A stretch of 64,000 bases of DNA from Azospirillum brasilense (GCF_022023855.1 NZ_CP059449.1:2268501-2332500); one strand, 5' to 3'. Counted from the stretch's first letter, positions 28,057 to 36,847 are shown. Notes: a model not told the origin generated them from the sequence alone. Numbers and translations are program-made.

Positions 28057-28569
28057 ATGAATTTGCTGTTCCGCCTGATCGCCGTCATCGTGGCCGCTCT
28101 GACCGGTCGGCCGGTGGGGTTCCTGGAACCAGCGCGGCTGCGCTTCCGGGTGTGGCCGACCGACCTCGACCTCAACCTGCACATGACCAACGCCCGCTAT
28201 TTCAGCGTCATGGACCTGGGGCGGGTCGATCTGATGCTGCGCTCCGGCATGGGGCGGTCGATCCTGCGCCACCGCTGGCAACCGGTGATCGGCGCCGCCA
28301 ACCTGCGCTTCCGTCGCCCGCTGGCGCCCTTCCAGCGCTTCGAGCTGGCGACCCGCGTGCTGTGCTGGGACGACAAGTATTTCTTCATCGAGCACCGGGT
28401 GGAGACCGCCACGGGAACGGCGGCGCTGGCGGTGGTGCAGGGCGCCTTCGTGGTGCGCGGCGCCGTGGTCGCTCCGGCGGAGATTCTGGCGATCCACGGC
28501 GAGCACAGGGAATCCCCGCCCATGCCGGACGCCGTCGCCGCGTGGCGCGAGCGACCGCTTGCGCCCTGA
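28057..28569 (+). CDS. Hotdog-fold acyl-CoA thioesterase family protein
   Basis: 170 residues. After an N-terminal hydrophobic helix (LLFRLIAVIVAALTG) comes the hotdog core: LRFRVWPTDLDLNLHMTNARYFSVMDLGRVDLM carries the conserved Asp and the long central helix, then GAANLRFRRPLAPFQRFELATRVLCWDDKYFFIEHRVE. It fits the 4HBT_2 family, which includes the mammalian THEM6 relatives and bacterial acyl-CoA thioesterases. Placement after fadD and its regulator suggests acyl-CoA turnover. Confidence 0.83.
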   Translation: MNLLFRLIAVIVAALTGRPVGFLEPARLRFRVWPTDLDLNLHMTNARYFSVMDLGRVDLMLRSGMGRSILRHRWQPVIGAANLRFRRPLAPFQRFELATRVLCWDDKYFFIEHRVETATGTAALAVVQGAFVVRGAVVAPAEILAIHGEHRESPPMPDAVAAWRERPLAP

Positions 28570-28644
28570 CCCTTGCGTTGCGCTGCCCCCTTGCACTATG
28601 GCTGGCCGAACGCGAAAAGCCGGCAAAGCGGAAGGGCAAGGGTC

Positions 28645-29517
28645 ATGGGCGCACACGGAATCAACGGCATCGACCATCTCGTCATCGTCGTCCGCGATCT
28701 GGAGAAGGCGCAGGACGCCTATCGCCGCATGGGCTTCACCATCTCGCCAAAGGGCCGGCATGGCGAGCTGAAGTCGGCCAACCACACCATGATGTTCGGG
28801 GCGGGCGACTATCTGGAACTGCTCGCCATCGAACAGCCGCACCCCTTCACCGCCTTTTTCAGCGACGTGCTGAAGACCCGCGAGGGCATCGCCGCGGCGG
28901 CGCTGAAGACCGACGATGCGCGGGCGGCGCAACGCCTCCTGGTCGAGGCCGGCTATCCGGCGGGCGAGCCGGTGGAGTTCGGCCGCCCCGTCGAGCTGCC
29001 GGGCGGCGCGCAGCAGGCGCGCTTCACGACGACCCCGATCGACGGTGTGCCGGAGTGGGGTGGGCGGGTCTTCCTGTGCCAGCACCACACCCCCGACGTG
29101 GTCTGGCGTCCGGAGCTGATCCAGCACGACAACACGGTGACCGGCCTCGCCGCCCTGCTTGTCGCCGCCGACGACCCGGACGCCACCGCCTCCTCCTACG
29201 CCCGGCTGTTCGGCACGGCGGTGGAGACGCGGGGGCCGGCGCGCGTCGTGCTGACCGGCAGCGCCCCCATCGTGGTGGCCGATCCCGCCGCGCTGCATTG
29301 GGGATGGACCGGCGACCCGGCGCTGGAGGTTCCGCGCCCCTTCCTGGCCGGAATGGTGCTGACGGTCGCCGACCTGGAGCGTGCCCAGCAGGCGCTTCAG
29401 AAGAGCAAGTTCCCGACCGTCGTCGGCAACGGCGTGCTGCGCGTGTCGTCCGTCAGCGCCTGCGGCGCCATGCTGGCCTTCGCCAAGGATTTCGACCTCA
29501 GCGCGCTGATTCCCTGA
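28645..29517 (+). CDS. VOC (glyoxalase-like) family protein
   Basis: 290 residues from the ATG at 28645 with GGAAGGGCAAGG upstream. An N-terminal VOC module (GINGIDHLVIVVRDLEKAQDAYRRMGF) is followed by NHTMMFGAGDYLELLAIE with the expected metal ligands. The C-terminal half is a second, degenerate module. The overall form matches glyoxalase-like domain PF13468-type proteins. A substrate cannot be read from the sequence. It lies downstream of the thioesterase on the same strand. Confidence 0.83.
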   Translation: MGAHGINGIDHLVIVVRDLEKAQDAYRRMGFTISPKGRHGELKSANHTMMFGAGDYLELLAIEQPHPFTAFFSDVLKTREGIAAAALKTDDARAAQRLLVEAGYPAGEPVEFGRPVELPGGAQQARFTTTPIDGVPEWGGRVFLCQHHTPDVVWRPELIQHDNTVTGLAALLVAADDPDATASSYARLFGTAVETRGPARVVLTGSAPIVVADPAALHWGWTGDPALEVPRPFLAGMVLTVADLERAQQALQKSKFPTVVGNGVLRVSSVSACGAMLAFAKDFDLSALIP

Positions 29518-29650
29518 ACGCGCCGGACGGCCGTTCGTCATAACGGAATCATATTGCTGCACTGCGTCCGATCCGTTGGACAGGCCGCCGTCGCGGGCGC
29601 ACATTCCCCTCCTGCGTGCATGTTGCAGCGCATCATGGGGACGGACCGAC

Positions 29651-30886
29651 GTGGCGGACGGCGATTTCGGTAGGATTCAGATCGAACCGGCGGGGCAGGG
29701 GGCGGCGGCGAATTACCTCGTCGCCGGCACGCCGGCCTACAAGCGGGCGAGCCGCATCCTCTTCGTGGCCGGTTTCTCCACCTTCGCCGCGCTCTACTGC
29801 GTGCAGCCGCTGATGCCGGAATTCACGCGGGAGTTCGGCGTCACGCCGGCGCAGTCCAGCCTCGCGCTGTCGGTGTCCACCGGTGTTCTGGCCTTCGCCC
29901 TTCTGATCGCCGGGGCGGTGTCCGACCGGTTCGGGCGCAAGGCGATCATGGCGCTTTCCCTGCTCGCCTCCGGCACGCTGGGCATCAGCGGGGCGATGGC
30001 GCCGGACTGGATGTCGCTGCTGCTGGTGCGGGCGCTGGAAGGGATGGCGCTCAGCGGTCTTCCCGCCGTCGCCATGGCCTACGTGTCGGAGGAGGTGGAC
30101 CCGCGCTCCGCCGGGGTCACCATGGGCCTGTACATCGGCGGAACGGCGCTCGGCGGCATGTCGGGGCGGGCGCTGACGGCGCTGGTTGCCGACGTCGCGT
30201 CCTGGCGCATGGCGATGGGGGTGATCGGCACGCTGGGAATCGCCGCCGCATTGGCGGTGTGGTTCGCGCTTCCCGCATCGCGCCATTTCCAGCGGCGGCC
30301 GGCGGGCATGCGGGAATTGGCCGAGGCGTGGCGTGGACACCTAATGGACCGCGGGCTGCTCGCCCTGTTTGCCATGGGGTTCCTGTCCATGGGGGCCTTC
30401 GTCACCGTCTTCAACTACATCGGCTTCCGCCTGCTGGCACCGCCCTTCGACCTGCGCCCGGCGGCGGTCGGCGCCGTTTTCACAGTCTATCTCTGCGGGG
30501 TGGTCAGCTCGCCGCTGTTCGGCGGGCTGGCGATGCGGCTGGGACGGGGCAGGGTGCTGGCTGCAGCGGCGGCGATGATGGCGGCCGGTCTGGCGCTGAT
30601 GACGCCGGACAGCCTGTGGACCATGGCTCCGGGAATTGCCCTGTTCACCTTCGCCTTCTTTGGGGTCCACACCGTCGCCTCCGGCTGGATCGGGCAACGG
30701 GCGCCGGTCAACCGTGGGCAGGCGTCGGCGATCTATCTGTTCTGCTACTACATGGGCTCCACCATCGCCGGGACGCTGGGCGGTGTCTTCTGGCACGGGT
30801 TCGGCTGGGCCGGAGTCGGCGGATTCGTTGGGCTTCTTCTGGGGGTTGGGCTGATCGTGTCGCTGGGGCTGGCGATCCGCCGCTGA
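29651..30886 (+). CDS. Major facilitator superfamily transporter
   Basis: 411 residues from a GTG at 29651; an upstream TTG in the same frame is unlikely. About 12 membrane helices; the loop between helices 2 and 3 carries GAVSDRFGRKAIMALSLL, the classic MFS motif. RALEGMALSGLPAVAMAYVSEEV and YIGGTALGGMSGRALTALVAD are typical of the YnfM-like group of exporters. The C-terminal half (ALRLGRGRVL-type loop: LAMRLGRGRVLAAAAAMMAAG) repeats the pattern. The substrate is unknown. It has no linked TetR or partner gene. Confidence 0.88.
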   Translation: MADGDFGRIQIEPAGQGAAANYLVAGTPAYKRASRILFVAGFSTFAALYCVQPLMPEFTREFGVTPAQSSLALSVSTGVLAFALLIAGAVSDRFGRKAIMALSLLASGTLGISGAMAPDWMSLLLVRALEGMALSGLPAVAMAYVSEEVDPRSAGVTMGLYIGGTALGGMSGRALTALVADVASWRMAMGVIGTLGIAAALAVWFALPASRHFQRRPAGMRELAEAWRGHLMDRGLLALFAMGFLSMGAFVTVFNYIGFRLLAPPFDLRPAAVGAVFTVYLCGVVSSPLFGGLAMRLGRGRVLAAAAAMMAAGLALMTPDSLWTMAPGIALFTFAFFGVHTVASGWIGQRAPVNRGQASAIYLFCYYMGSTIAGTLGGVFWHGFGWAGVGGFVGLLLGVGLIVSLGLAIRR

Positions 30887-30986
30887 TTCGTTCATTGCGC
30901 GCATACTGAAGTATGATTTCAACCGTTTCGGTTGCGCCGGGCGCCGCTTCGTCTCATTCTGGGTGCACCTGCACAACGAGGCGACC

Positions 30987-31550
30987 ATGGCCCGTTTGTC
31001 CGTCTACAGCGACACCGATCCCAACGTTGCGGAACTCTCGTCCGCCGACCCGGCGCTGGTCACCGCCCATCTGGCGCTGGCCGGGGTGCTGTTCGAGCGC
31101 TGGCCGGCACCCCAGGCCATTCCCGACTCCGCCGACGCCCAGGCGGTGCTGGACGCCTACGCCGGGCCGGTGCTGGCCCTGAAGGAGGCGCGCGGCTTCC
31201 AGTCCGCCGACGTGGTACGGATGCCGCGCGGCCAGCCGGACGCGGCGGCCCGCCGCGCCGCCTTCCTTGCGGAGCACACCCATGACGAGGACGAGGCCCG
31301 GTTCTTCGTGCAGGGGAGCGGCGCTTTTTACCTGCACATGGACGAGAAGGTGTTCCGCGTCGTGTGCGGGGCCGGCGACCTGCTGAGCATACCGGCGCGG
31401 ACGAAGCATTGGTTCGACATGGGGCCGGACCCGGAATTCATCGCCATCCGCTTCTTCACGCGCCCGGACGGCTGGGTGGCCTCCTTCACCGGCGACGTGA
31501 TCGCCGACCGTTTTCCGAAGTTCGAACCGGAAGCCGGTGCCGTTCCATGA
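30987..31550 (+). CDS. mtnD: Acireductone dioxygenase
   Basis: 187 residues from the ATG at 30987. A cupin fold with the ligand set EHTHDEDEARFFVQGSGAFYL near residue 95 (two His and a Glu) and the fourth ligand in TKHWFDMG near residue 140. The enzyme oxidises acireductone in the methionine salvage pathway; the metal (Fe or Ni) decides between the on-path and CO-forming reaction. No other mtn gene is in the window, so the pathway must be encoded elsewhere. Confidence 0.88.
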   Translation: MARLSVYSDTDPNVAELSSADPALVTAHLALAGVLFERWPAPQAIPDSADAQAVLDAYAGPVLALKEARGFQSADVVRMPRGQPDAAARRAAFLAEHTHDEDEARFFVQGSGAFYLHMDEKVFRVVCGAGDLLSIPARTKHWFDMGPDPEFIAIRFFTRPDGWVASFTGDVIADRFPKFEPEAGAVP

Positions 31551-31682
31551 CCCGCCCGCCATGACCCGCCTGCCGCCGTTACCTTTCGCCGCAGCCGGTT
31601 GCGGGCAAAAAGCGACGCTGTTACAAGGCCTTCGGTATCGGCACCCAATCGCTGGCGGCGCGTCACCCGCTTCGGAGGCTCC

Positions 31683-32507
31683 ATGACCACGGATGGCCAC
31701 ACCGTCCCGCGCACGGGCAACGGCTTCATCGACGCGGCCCACAGCTCGCTGATGGACCAAGTCGACGCCATCCGCCGCGCGTGCGCGGACGGTGCTTCCC
31801 GCGATTCCATGGTTCCCCGTTTCAGCCGATTCGCGGACGAGATGCGCACGCATTTCGACCATGAGGAGGTCATCATCCGCGCCGTCGGATTTACCCGGTG
31901 GGAGGAGCACGCCAGCCATCACGCGATGCTGGACCAGCAGTTCGGCCGTCTCATCGACTATGTGCGCGAATGCGATGTCACGTCGGACTTCCTGTGCACG
32001 GTGGCGGGCACTCTGGACGCTGCTCTGTGCGGGCACGAGATCAGGCACGACGGGGATTACACAGCGCTGGTGCGCGACGCCTCCCTGGCACCGGAAGGGC
32101 GGAGCCTGATCGCCTGGAACAGCGCTTTCGAGGTCGGGGTGGGGCCGCTCGACGCGCAGCACCGCCAACTCGCCGAGCTTATGAACGAGTTGGACGCGAT
32201 GAGCCGCCAAGGGGCGCCGACCGGCGAACTGCTGGATCTTCTGGGGCTGCTCCACGACCATGTGCACGCCCATTTCGCCATGGAGGAAGGTGTGCTGCGC
32301 CGTGTGGCGCCCAGCCGTTTCGTGGCCCACCGCAACCATCATCGGCTGCTGGAGGGGCAGTTCGCCCGCATCCGCCAGCAGGTGGAGGGCGGTCGTCTGG
32401 ACCCCGGCGTGGCGGTGCGGGGATTCCTGCGCTTCTGGTTCATGGACCATGTGCTCGGCTCCGACCGTCCGACCTTCGTCGAGGCGGCGGACGCGGCGCC
32501 CCGCTGA
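31683..32507 (+). CDS. Double-domain bacteriohemerythrin
   Basis: 274 residues from the ATG at 31683. Domain 1 (about 15-125) has FIDAAHSSLMDQ, HFDHEEVIIRAVGF, ASHHAMLDQQF and CGHEIRHDGDY. Domain 2 (about 140-262) has LDAQHRQLAELMNELD, HAHFAMEEGVLRRV, HRNHHRLLEGQF and WFMDHVLGSDRPTF. Each set supplies the His, Glu and Asp ligands of an oxo-bridged di-iron site, so two O2-binding sites per chain are expected. Hemerythrins serve in O2 transport, storage or sensing; no signalling domain is attached here. The gene precedes the ornithine decarboxylase leader. Confidence 0.87.
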   Translation: MTTDGHTVPRTGNGFIDAAHSSLMDQVDAIRRACADGASRDSMVPRFSRFADEMRTHFDHEEVIIRAVGFTRWEEHASHHAMLDQQFGRLIDYVRECDVTSDFLCTVAGTLDAALCGHEIRHDGDYTALVRDASLAPEGRSLIAWNSAFEVGVGPLDAQHRQLAELMNELDAMSRQGAPTGELLDLLGLLHDHVHAHFAMEEGVLRRVAPSRFVAHRNHHRLLEGQFARIRQQVEGGRLDPGVAVRGFLRFWFMDHVLGSDRPTFVEAADAAPR

Positions 32508-32559
32508 TCGCTGCCATCGTTCCGACCCCGGGCCGATCCCGACCTGTCATCAAAAAATC

Positions 32560-32928
32560 ACTTGAATCGCCGGGGAAAAAGCGTAATTCATCGGGGACGA
32601 CGCACTCGCACGTGCCAATGGCCCTCTGTGGTTATGCAACGACGTACCGCGTCCTTTTTGGCAGAACCGGTCATCAGTGGGCCGGTCCCGAGAGGGAGGT
32701 AGGCATGTTGGCTCTCCACGGCAGGGCTCTCAGACGGTAGCCCATAGCCGGACATCGACGCTTTGAACCTGCGGAGCTGTTAGCCCGCTCGTGAGCGTTT
32801 GACCCGGCTTTTCTCCGTCGCCTTTCACCACAACCCGAATTTTGGTCCGCGGCTTTGAAGGCCGCGCCGGATTCCCGTCTGTTCGCTGGACCGCCCCGCG
32901 CCGGGTGGCCCAGGGTAAGGAGTGCGCC
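32560..32928 (+). ncRNA. Ornithine decarboxylase 5' leader, candidate speF-type RNA element
   Basis: 421 bp without a real gene separate the hemerythrin from the decarboxylase; the element boundaries given are approximate. An RNA motif (speF, Rfam) is known upstream of ornithine decarboxylase genes in alphaproteobacteria, and this leader is in the right place and of suitable length. Visible structure includes the ACCGG/CCGGT hairpin (32666-32686). A Shine-Dalgarno segment GAGAGGGAGG (32690-32699) serves an 11-residue uORF. Two GGCTCTC copies (32710-32716, 32725-32731) can each pair with that segment. GCGGC/GCCGC makes a further hairpin shortly before the gene. Not verified by covariance search. 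Confidence 0.55.
32705..32740 (+). CDS. 11-residue upstream ORF in the ornithine decarboxylase leader
   Basis: ATG at 32705 follows GGGAGG with 5 bp spacing. The peptide is MLALHGRALRR and ends in AGA-CGG-TAG, two Arg codons before the stop (AGA should be rare in a genome of this composition). Strong initiation signal, position inside the structured leader and terminal Arg residues suggest a translational sensor, in the manner of the unrelated E. coli SpeFL peptide. Confidence 0.5.
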   Translation: MLALHGRALRR

Positions 32929-34203
32929 ATGGGCTTCATCCGTTCCCGTTTCGCCGTCGCCCCGCTGCGCCGCGGCGTTTCCATCTCCGCCCCGTCCTTC
33001 GGCGCTTCGCCGGTGTCGGACCGCCGCACCTCCGTCCATCAGGCGGTGGCGATGGCCCGGCCCGAGGAGCCGATGCACTGCATCCGTCCGGGTGTCCTGG
33101 CTGACATCGCGTCCAGCTTCGTGGCCGCCTTCGACGCCGCCGTGTCGGGGGACGTGCTCTACGCCGTGAAGTGCAACCCGGAGCCGGCGGTGCTGCGCGC
33201 CCTGTGGGCCGGCGGCGTGCGTCACTTTGACGTGGCTTCGCCGGGTGAGATCCGCCTGATCCGCCAGATGTTCCCGGACGCGGTGCTGCACTACATGCAC
33301 CCGGTGAAGGGGCGCGAGGCGATCCGCACCGCCTATCAGCAGTATGGCGTGCGCGACTTCGTGCTCGACAGCATGGAGGAGCTTCAGAAGATCCTGGAGG
33401 AGACGGGCGACGCCCAGGATCTCGGCCTCGTCGTGCGTCTGGCCCTGCCGAAGGGCAACGCGGTCTACGACCTGTCCGGCAAGTTCGGCGCCCCGGCAAT
33501 GGAGGCGGTCGAGCTGCTCCAGGCCGTGCGCATGGTGGCCCCGAAGGTCGGCGTGTCCTTCCATGTCGGCTCGCAGATGCTCGACCCGTCCGCCTACGAG
33601 CGGGCGCTGGAGCTGGCCGGCCGCATCATCGCGGAGTCGGGCGTGGTGATCGACGTTCTGGACGTGGGTGGTGGCTTCCCCGTCTCCTATCCGGGCGTCA
33701 CCCCGCCGCCGCTCGGCGACTTCATGGAGGCCATCGCCCGCGGCGTGGCGAAGCTCGACCTGCCGGCCCACTGCCGCGTCTGGTGCGAGCCGGGCCGCGC
33801 GCTGGTCGCGCCGGGCGTGTCGCTGGTCGTGCAGGTGGTCAAGCGCCGCGGCAACGAGCTGTTCATCAACGACGGCGTCTACGGCGCCCTGTCGGACGCC
33901 GGGGTTCCCGGCTTCCGCTTCCCGGCCCGCATGATCCGCCCCTTCGCGCCGATGGGCGACGAGCCGGTGGAGGCCTTCGCCTTCTACGGCCCGACCTGCG
34001 ACAGCGCGGACCGCATGAACGGCCCGTTCCACCTGCCGGCGGACATCCGCGCCGGCGACTGGATCGAGCTGGGCCAGCTGGGGGCCTACGGCTCCTGCCT
34101 GCGCACCGCCTTCAACGGGTTCGACCAGGCCCGCGTGGTCGAGGTTTCGGACGCGCCGCTGCTGGAAACGCCCGGCTACGTCCTCAAGAGCTGCGTGGCA
34201 TAA
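32929..34203 (+). CDS. odc: Ornithine decarboxylase, PLP fold type III
   Basis: 424 residues from the ATG at 32929, with GGTAAGGAG upstream. It decarboxylates ornithine to putrescine. The PLP-binding Lys is in YAVKCNPEP near residue 83, GGGFPVSYPG near residue 247 binds the phosphate, and CEPGRALVAPG and GPTCDSADRMNGP (with the active-site Cys of the partner subunit) complete the eukaryotic-type ODC signature. An N-terminal ~40-residue stretch is basic and unusual. The neighbouring homospermidine synthase makes ornithine the likely substrate, though lysine may also be used. Confidence 0.93.
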   Translation: MGFIRSRFAVAPLRRGVSISAPSFGASPVSDRRTSVHQAVAMARPEEPMHCIRPGVLADIASSFVAAFDAAVSGDVLYAVKCNPEPAVLRALWAGGVRHFDVASPGEIRLIRQMFPDAVLHYMHPVKGREAIRTAYQQYGVRDFVLDSMEELQKILEETGDAQDLGLVVRLALPKGNAVYDLSGKFGAPAMEAVELLQAVRMVAPKVGVSFHVGSQMLDPSAYERALELAGRIIAESGVVIDVLDVGGGFPVSYPGVTPPPLGDFMEAIARGVAKLDLPAHCRVWCEPGRALVAPGVSLVVQVVKRRGNELFINDGVYGALSDAGVPGFRFPARMIRPFAPMGDEPVEAFAFYGPTCDSADRMNGPFHLPADIRAGDWIELGQLGAYGSCLRTAFNGFDQARVVEVSDAPLLETPGYVLKSCVA

Positions 34204-34204
34204 G

Positions 34205-34219
34205 TCCCGCATCGCGGGA
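34205..34219 (+). repeat. Short hairpin after the decarboxylase gene
   Basis: TCCCGC-ATC-GCGGGA is a perfect 6 bp stem 1 bp after the stop codon, without a T-run; possibly an mRNA-stabilising 3' hairpin. Confidence 0.35.
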
Positions 34220-34343
34220 AAGCTGTGGATATCCCTAAAAAATCACCGTAAACCATCGTTGGTCCGCCACCCTCCGCCTTTGCAAGAGGCGCGAGGGTGA
34301 CGGGCTGTATTTCTGTCACGCCAACCACGGGGGACCGTCTTAG

Positions 34344-35762
34344 ATGACCCTGGACACCAAGCACATCACATTCACCGGCCGCATGGTCATTGTCGGCTTC
34401 GGATCGATTGGCCAGGGAGTGTTGCCCCTGATTTTGCGCCACATCGGAATCACGAAGGACCAGATCACCATCGTCACCGCCGAGGAACGCGGTCATGCCG
34501 AGGCGGATGAGCTTGGCGTCAAATTCATCAACCTGCCGCTGACGAGGGAGAACCACGTCCAAGTGCTGGAGCCCATGCTGGGCAAGGGCGATTTCCTGGT
34601 CAACCTGTCGGTGGACGTGTCGTCCGTCGCCCTGTTCGAGTTCTGCCACAAGGTCGGCGCGCTCTACATCGACACCTGCGTCGAGCCGTGGGCCGGCGGT
34701 TACACCGACCCGTCCCTGCCGCCGTCGCTGCGCACGAACTACGCCCTGCGGGAGACCGCGCTGTCGCACCGCGCCGCCTATGAGGGCGGGCCGACGGCCG
34801 TCCTGACTCACGGCGCGAACCCCGGCCTCGTCTCGCATTTCGTGAAGCAGGCGCTGCTCAACGTCGCCGCCGACACCGGCGAATCGACGGAGGTCCCGAA
34901 GGACCGCGCCGGCTGGGGCGCTCTGGCCGCCAAGCTGGGCGTCAAGGTGATCCACATCGCCGAGCGCGACACCCAGGTCTCCAACGAGCCGAAGAAGGTG
35001 GGCGAGTTCGTCAACACCTGGTCCATCGACGGCTTCGTCGGCGAGGGTTGCCAGCCCACCGAACTCGGCTGGGGCAGCCATGAGAAGCATTTCCCGGCCG
35101 ATGGCCGCCGCCACGAGTTCGGCTGCGACGCCGCCATCTATCTGATGCGGCCCGGCGCCTCCACCCGCGTGCGCACCTGGACCCCGCTGGAGGGGCCGTT
35201 CCACGGCTTCCTCATCACCCACAGCGAGGCGATCTCCATCGCCGACTACTACACCCAGCGCGACGGCAACCATGTCACCTACCGCCCGACCGTGCATTAC
35301 GCCTATCACCCCTGCGACGACGCGGTGAAGTCGGTGCATGAGCTGGCCGGCAAGAACTGGTACATGCAGCCGAGCCAGCGCCTGATGATGCACGAGATCG
35401 TCAGCGGCACCGACGAGCTGGGCGTGCTGCTGATGGGCCACAAGAAGGGCATCTACTGGTTCGGTTCCCGCCTGGGCATCGACGAGGCGCGCGCCCTGGT
35501 GCCCTACAACAACGCGACCTCCCTGCAGGTCACGGTGGCGGTTCTGGCCGGCATCGTCTGGGCGCTGGAGAATCCCAACCGCGGCATCGTCGAGCCGGAC
35601 GAGATCGACTTCCAGCGCATCCTGGAGATCGCCAAGCCCTATCTCGGCGAACTGGTCGGCGCCTATGGCGACTGGACTCCGCTGCAGGACCGCGAGCGCC
35701 TGTTCCCCGAGGATGTCGACCACGACGATCCCTGGCAGTTCAAGAACTTCCGGGTCGCCTGA
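34344..35762 (+). CDS. hss: Homospermidine synthase
   Basis: 472 residues. The N-terminal Rossmann fold (MVIVGFGSIGQGVLPLILRHI) binds NAD+. Family blocks are NLSVDVSSVALFEFCHKVGALYIDTCVEPWAGGY near residue 92, VLTHGANPGLVSHFVKQALL near residue 155 and TYRPTVHYAYHPCDDAVKSVHEL near residue 315. It makes sym-homospermidine from two putrescine or putrescine plus spermidine. It lies 140 bp after ornithine decarboxylase on the same strand and so completes a two-step homospermidine pathway. The last codons and stop are part of a tandem repeat. Confidence 0.95.
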   Translation: MTLDTKHITFTGRMVIVGFGSIGQGVLPLILRHIGITKDQITIVTAEERGHAEADELGVKFINLPLTRENHVQVLEPMLGKGDFLVNLSVDVSSVALFEFCHKVGALYIDTCVEPWAGGYTDPSLPPSLRTNYALRETALSHRAAYEGGPTAVLTHGANPGLVSHFVKQALLNVAADTGESTEVPKDRAGWGALAAKLGVKVIHIAERDTQVSNEPKKVGEFVNTWSIDGFVGEGCQPTELGWGSHEKHFPADGRRHEFGCDAAIYLMRPGASTRVRTWTPLEGPFHGFLITHSEAISIADYYTQRDGNHVTYRPTVHYAYHPCDDAVKSVHELAGKNWYMQPSQRLMMHEIVSGTDELGVLLMGHKKGIYWFGSRLGIDEARALVPYNNATSLQVTVAVLAGIVWALENPNRGIVEPDEIDFQRILEIAKPYLGELVGAYGDWTPLQDRERLFPEDVDHDDPWQFKNFRVA

Positions 35763-35802
35763 GGCCGGGTCGCCTGAGGCCGGGTCGCCTGAGGCCGGGT
35801 CG
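35751..35802 (+). repeat. Tandem 15 bp repeat over the hss stop codon
   Basis: CGGGTCGCCTGAGGC occurs three times in a row from 35751, followed by a partial fourth copy (CGGGTCG). The first copy contains the natural stop (GTC-GCC-TGA), so the stop codon is repeated downstream in the same frame because the unit is 15 bp. Confidence 0.9.
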
Positions 35803-35810
35803 TTTGAACA

Positions 35811-35838
35811 GGAAAGGGGCTCTTCGGAGCCCCTTTTC
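35811..35838. terminator. Terminator between convergent hss and cbiB
   Basis: GGAAAGGGGCTC-TTCG-GAGCCCCTTTTCC forms a nearly perfect 12 bp stem with a stable UUCG loop and T/A flanks suitable for both strands. Confidence 0.88.
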
Positions 35839-35849
35839 CTTTGGTGCGG

Positions 35850-36812
35850 TCAGAGCGTCAGCGCCAGCAGCAGTGCGCCGGCCACCAGGGCGATGCAGGC
35901 GCGCCGATAGAGGTGAAGGGCGTTGGTGATGTCCTGCGCGGTGGCGGCGGTGCGGCCCGGCCCCATCCAGGCGTCCTCGATCCGAACCTCGCCATAGACC
36001 CGTGGCCCGCCGAGCCGAAGGTCGAGCGCCCCGGCCATCGCCGCCTCCGGCCAGCCGGCGTTGGGTGAGCGGTGGCGGTGGGCGTCGCGCCGCACCGAAC
36101 GCCAGGATTCGGCGGCGTCGGCCCCCTCGCTGAAGCGGGCGGCGACCCAGATCAGCAGCGCCGACAGGCGGGAGCCGGGCAGGTTGACCAGATCGTCCAG
36201 CCGCGCCGCCGCCCAGCCGAACGCCTCGTGCCGGGGGGTGCGGTGGCCGATCATGCTGTCCGCTGTGTTGATCGCCTTGTAGAGCGCGATTCCCGGCAGC
36301 CCGCCGACCAGCAGCCAGAAGGCCGGCGCCACCACCCCGTCCGAGAAGTTCTCAGACAGGCTTTCGATGGCGGCGCGGCTCACCCCATGCTCGTCCAGGC
36401 TCGCCGGGTTGCGGCCGACGATGCGCGACACCGCCTTGCGCGCCGCTTCCAGCCCACCGTCGCGGAAGGCGGCGGTGACCGCGGCGACATGGTCGTGCAG
36501 GCTGCGCTGCGCCAGCAGGGTGGAGGCCAGCGCCGCTTCGATGAGGCCGCCGAGCGGCAGGTGCCGGCACAATCCGGCCACCGCCGACGCTGCGCCGCCC
36601 ACCACCAGCAGCAGGACGAGCAGAGCCAGCACCCCCGCCGCCTTGCGGACGGCGAAGGAGTCGCGCTCCCGGTTGAGCGCGCGGTCAAGCTGGGCGATAA
36701 GCGCCCCGATCCACACCACCGGGTGACGGATTTGGGCGTAGAGTGCGTCCGGATAGCCGGCGGCGGCCTCGATGAGGAGAGCGGCGGCGAGCACGGACGG
36801 ATGAAGCTCCAC
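35850..36812 (-). CDS. cbiB: Adenosylcobinamide-phosphate synthase
   Basis: 320 residues from a GTG at 36812, preceded by AGAGGA. An integral membrane protein with about five segments. It attaches aminopropanol phosphate (or ethanolamine phosphate) to adenosylcobyric acid. Signatures are HPVVWIGALIAQLDRALN near residue 30, RIVGRNPASLDEHGVSRAAIESLSENFSDGVVAPAFW near residue 130, YKAINTADSMIGHR near residue 180 and SPNAGWPEAAMAGALDLRLGG near residue 245. It is divergent from cobC with 35 bp between the starts. No cobalamin riboswitch fits in that gap. Confidence 0.93.
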   Translation of the reverse strand: MELHPSVLAAALLIEAAAGYPDALYAQIRHPVVWIGALIAQLDRALNRERDSFAVRKAAGVLALLVLLLVVGGAASAVAGLCRHLPLGGLIEAALASTLLAQRSLHDHVAAVTAAFRDGGLEAARKAVSRIVGRNPASLDEHGVSRAAIESLSENFSDGVVAPAFWLLVGGLPGIALYKAINTADSMIGHRTPRHEAFGWAAARLDDLVNLPGSRLSALLIWVAARFSEGADAAESWRSVRRDAHRHRSPNAGWPEAAMAGALDLRLGGPRVYGEVRIEDAWMGPGRTAATAQDITNALHLYRRACIALVAGALLLALTL

Positions 36813-36847
36813 GGGATCGAATCCTCTGGGGGAAAGGAAGGGGCGGG

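Noticed and set aside
36813..36847. Cobalamin riboswitch between cbiB and cobC
   Set aside because: The gap is only 35 bp and lacks a B12-box-like sequence; a riboswitch would not fit.
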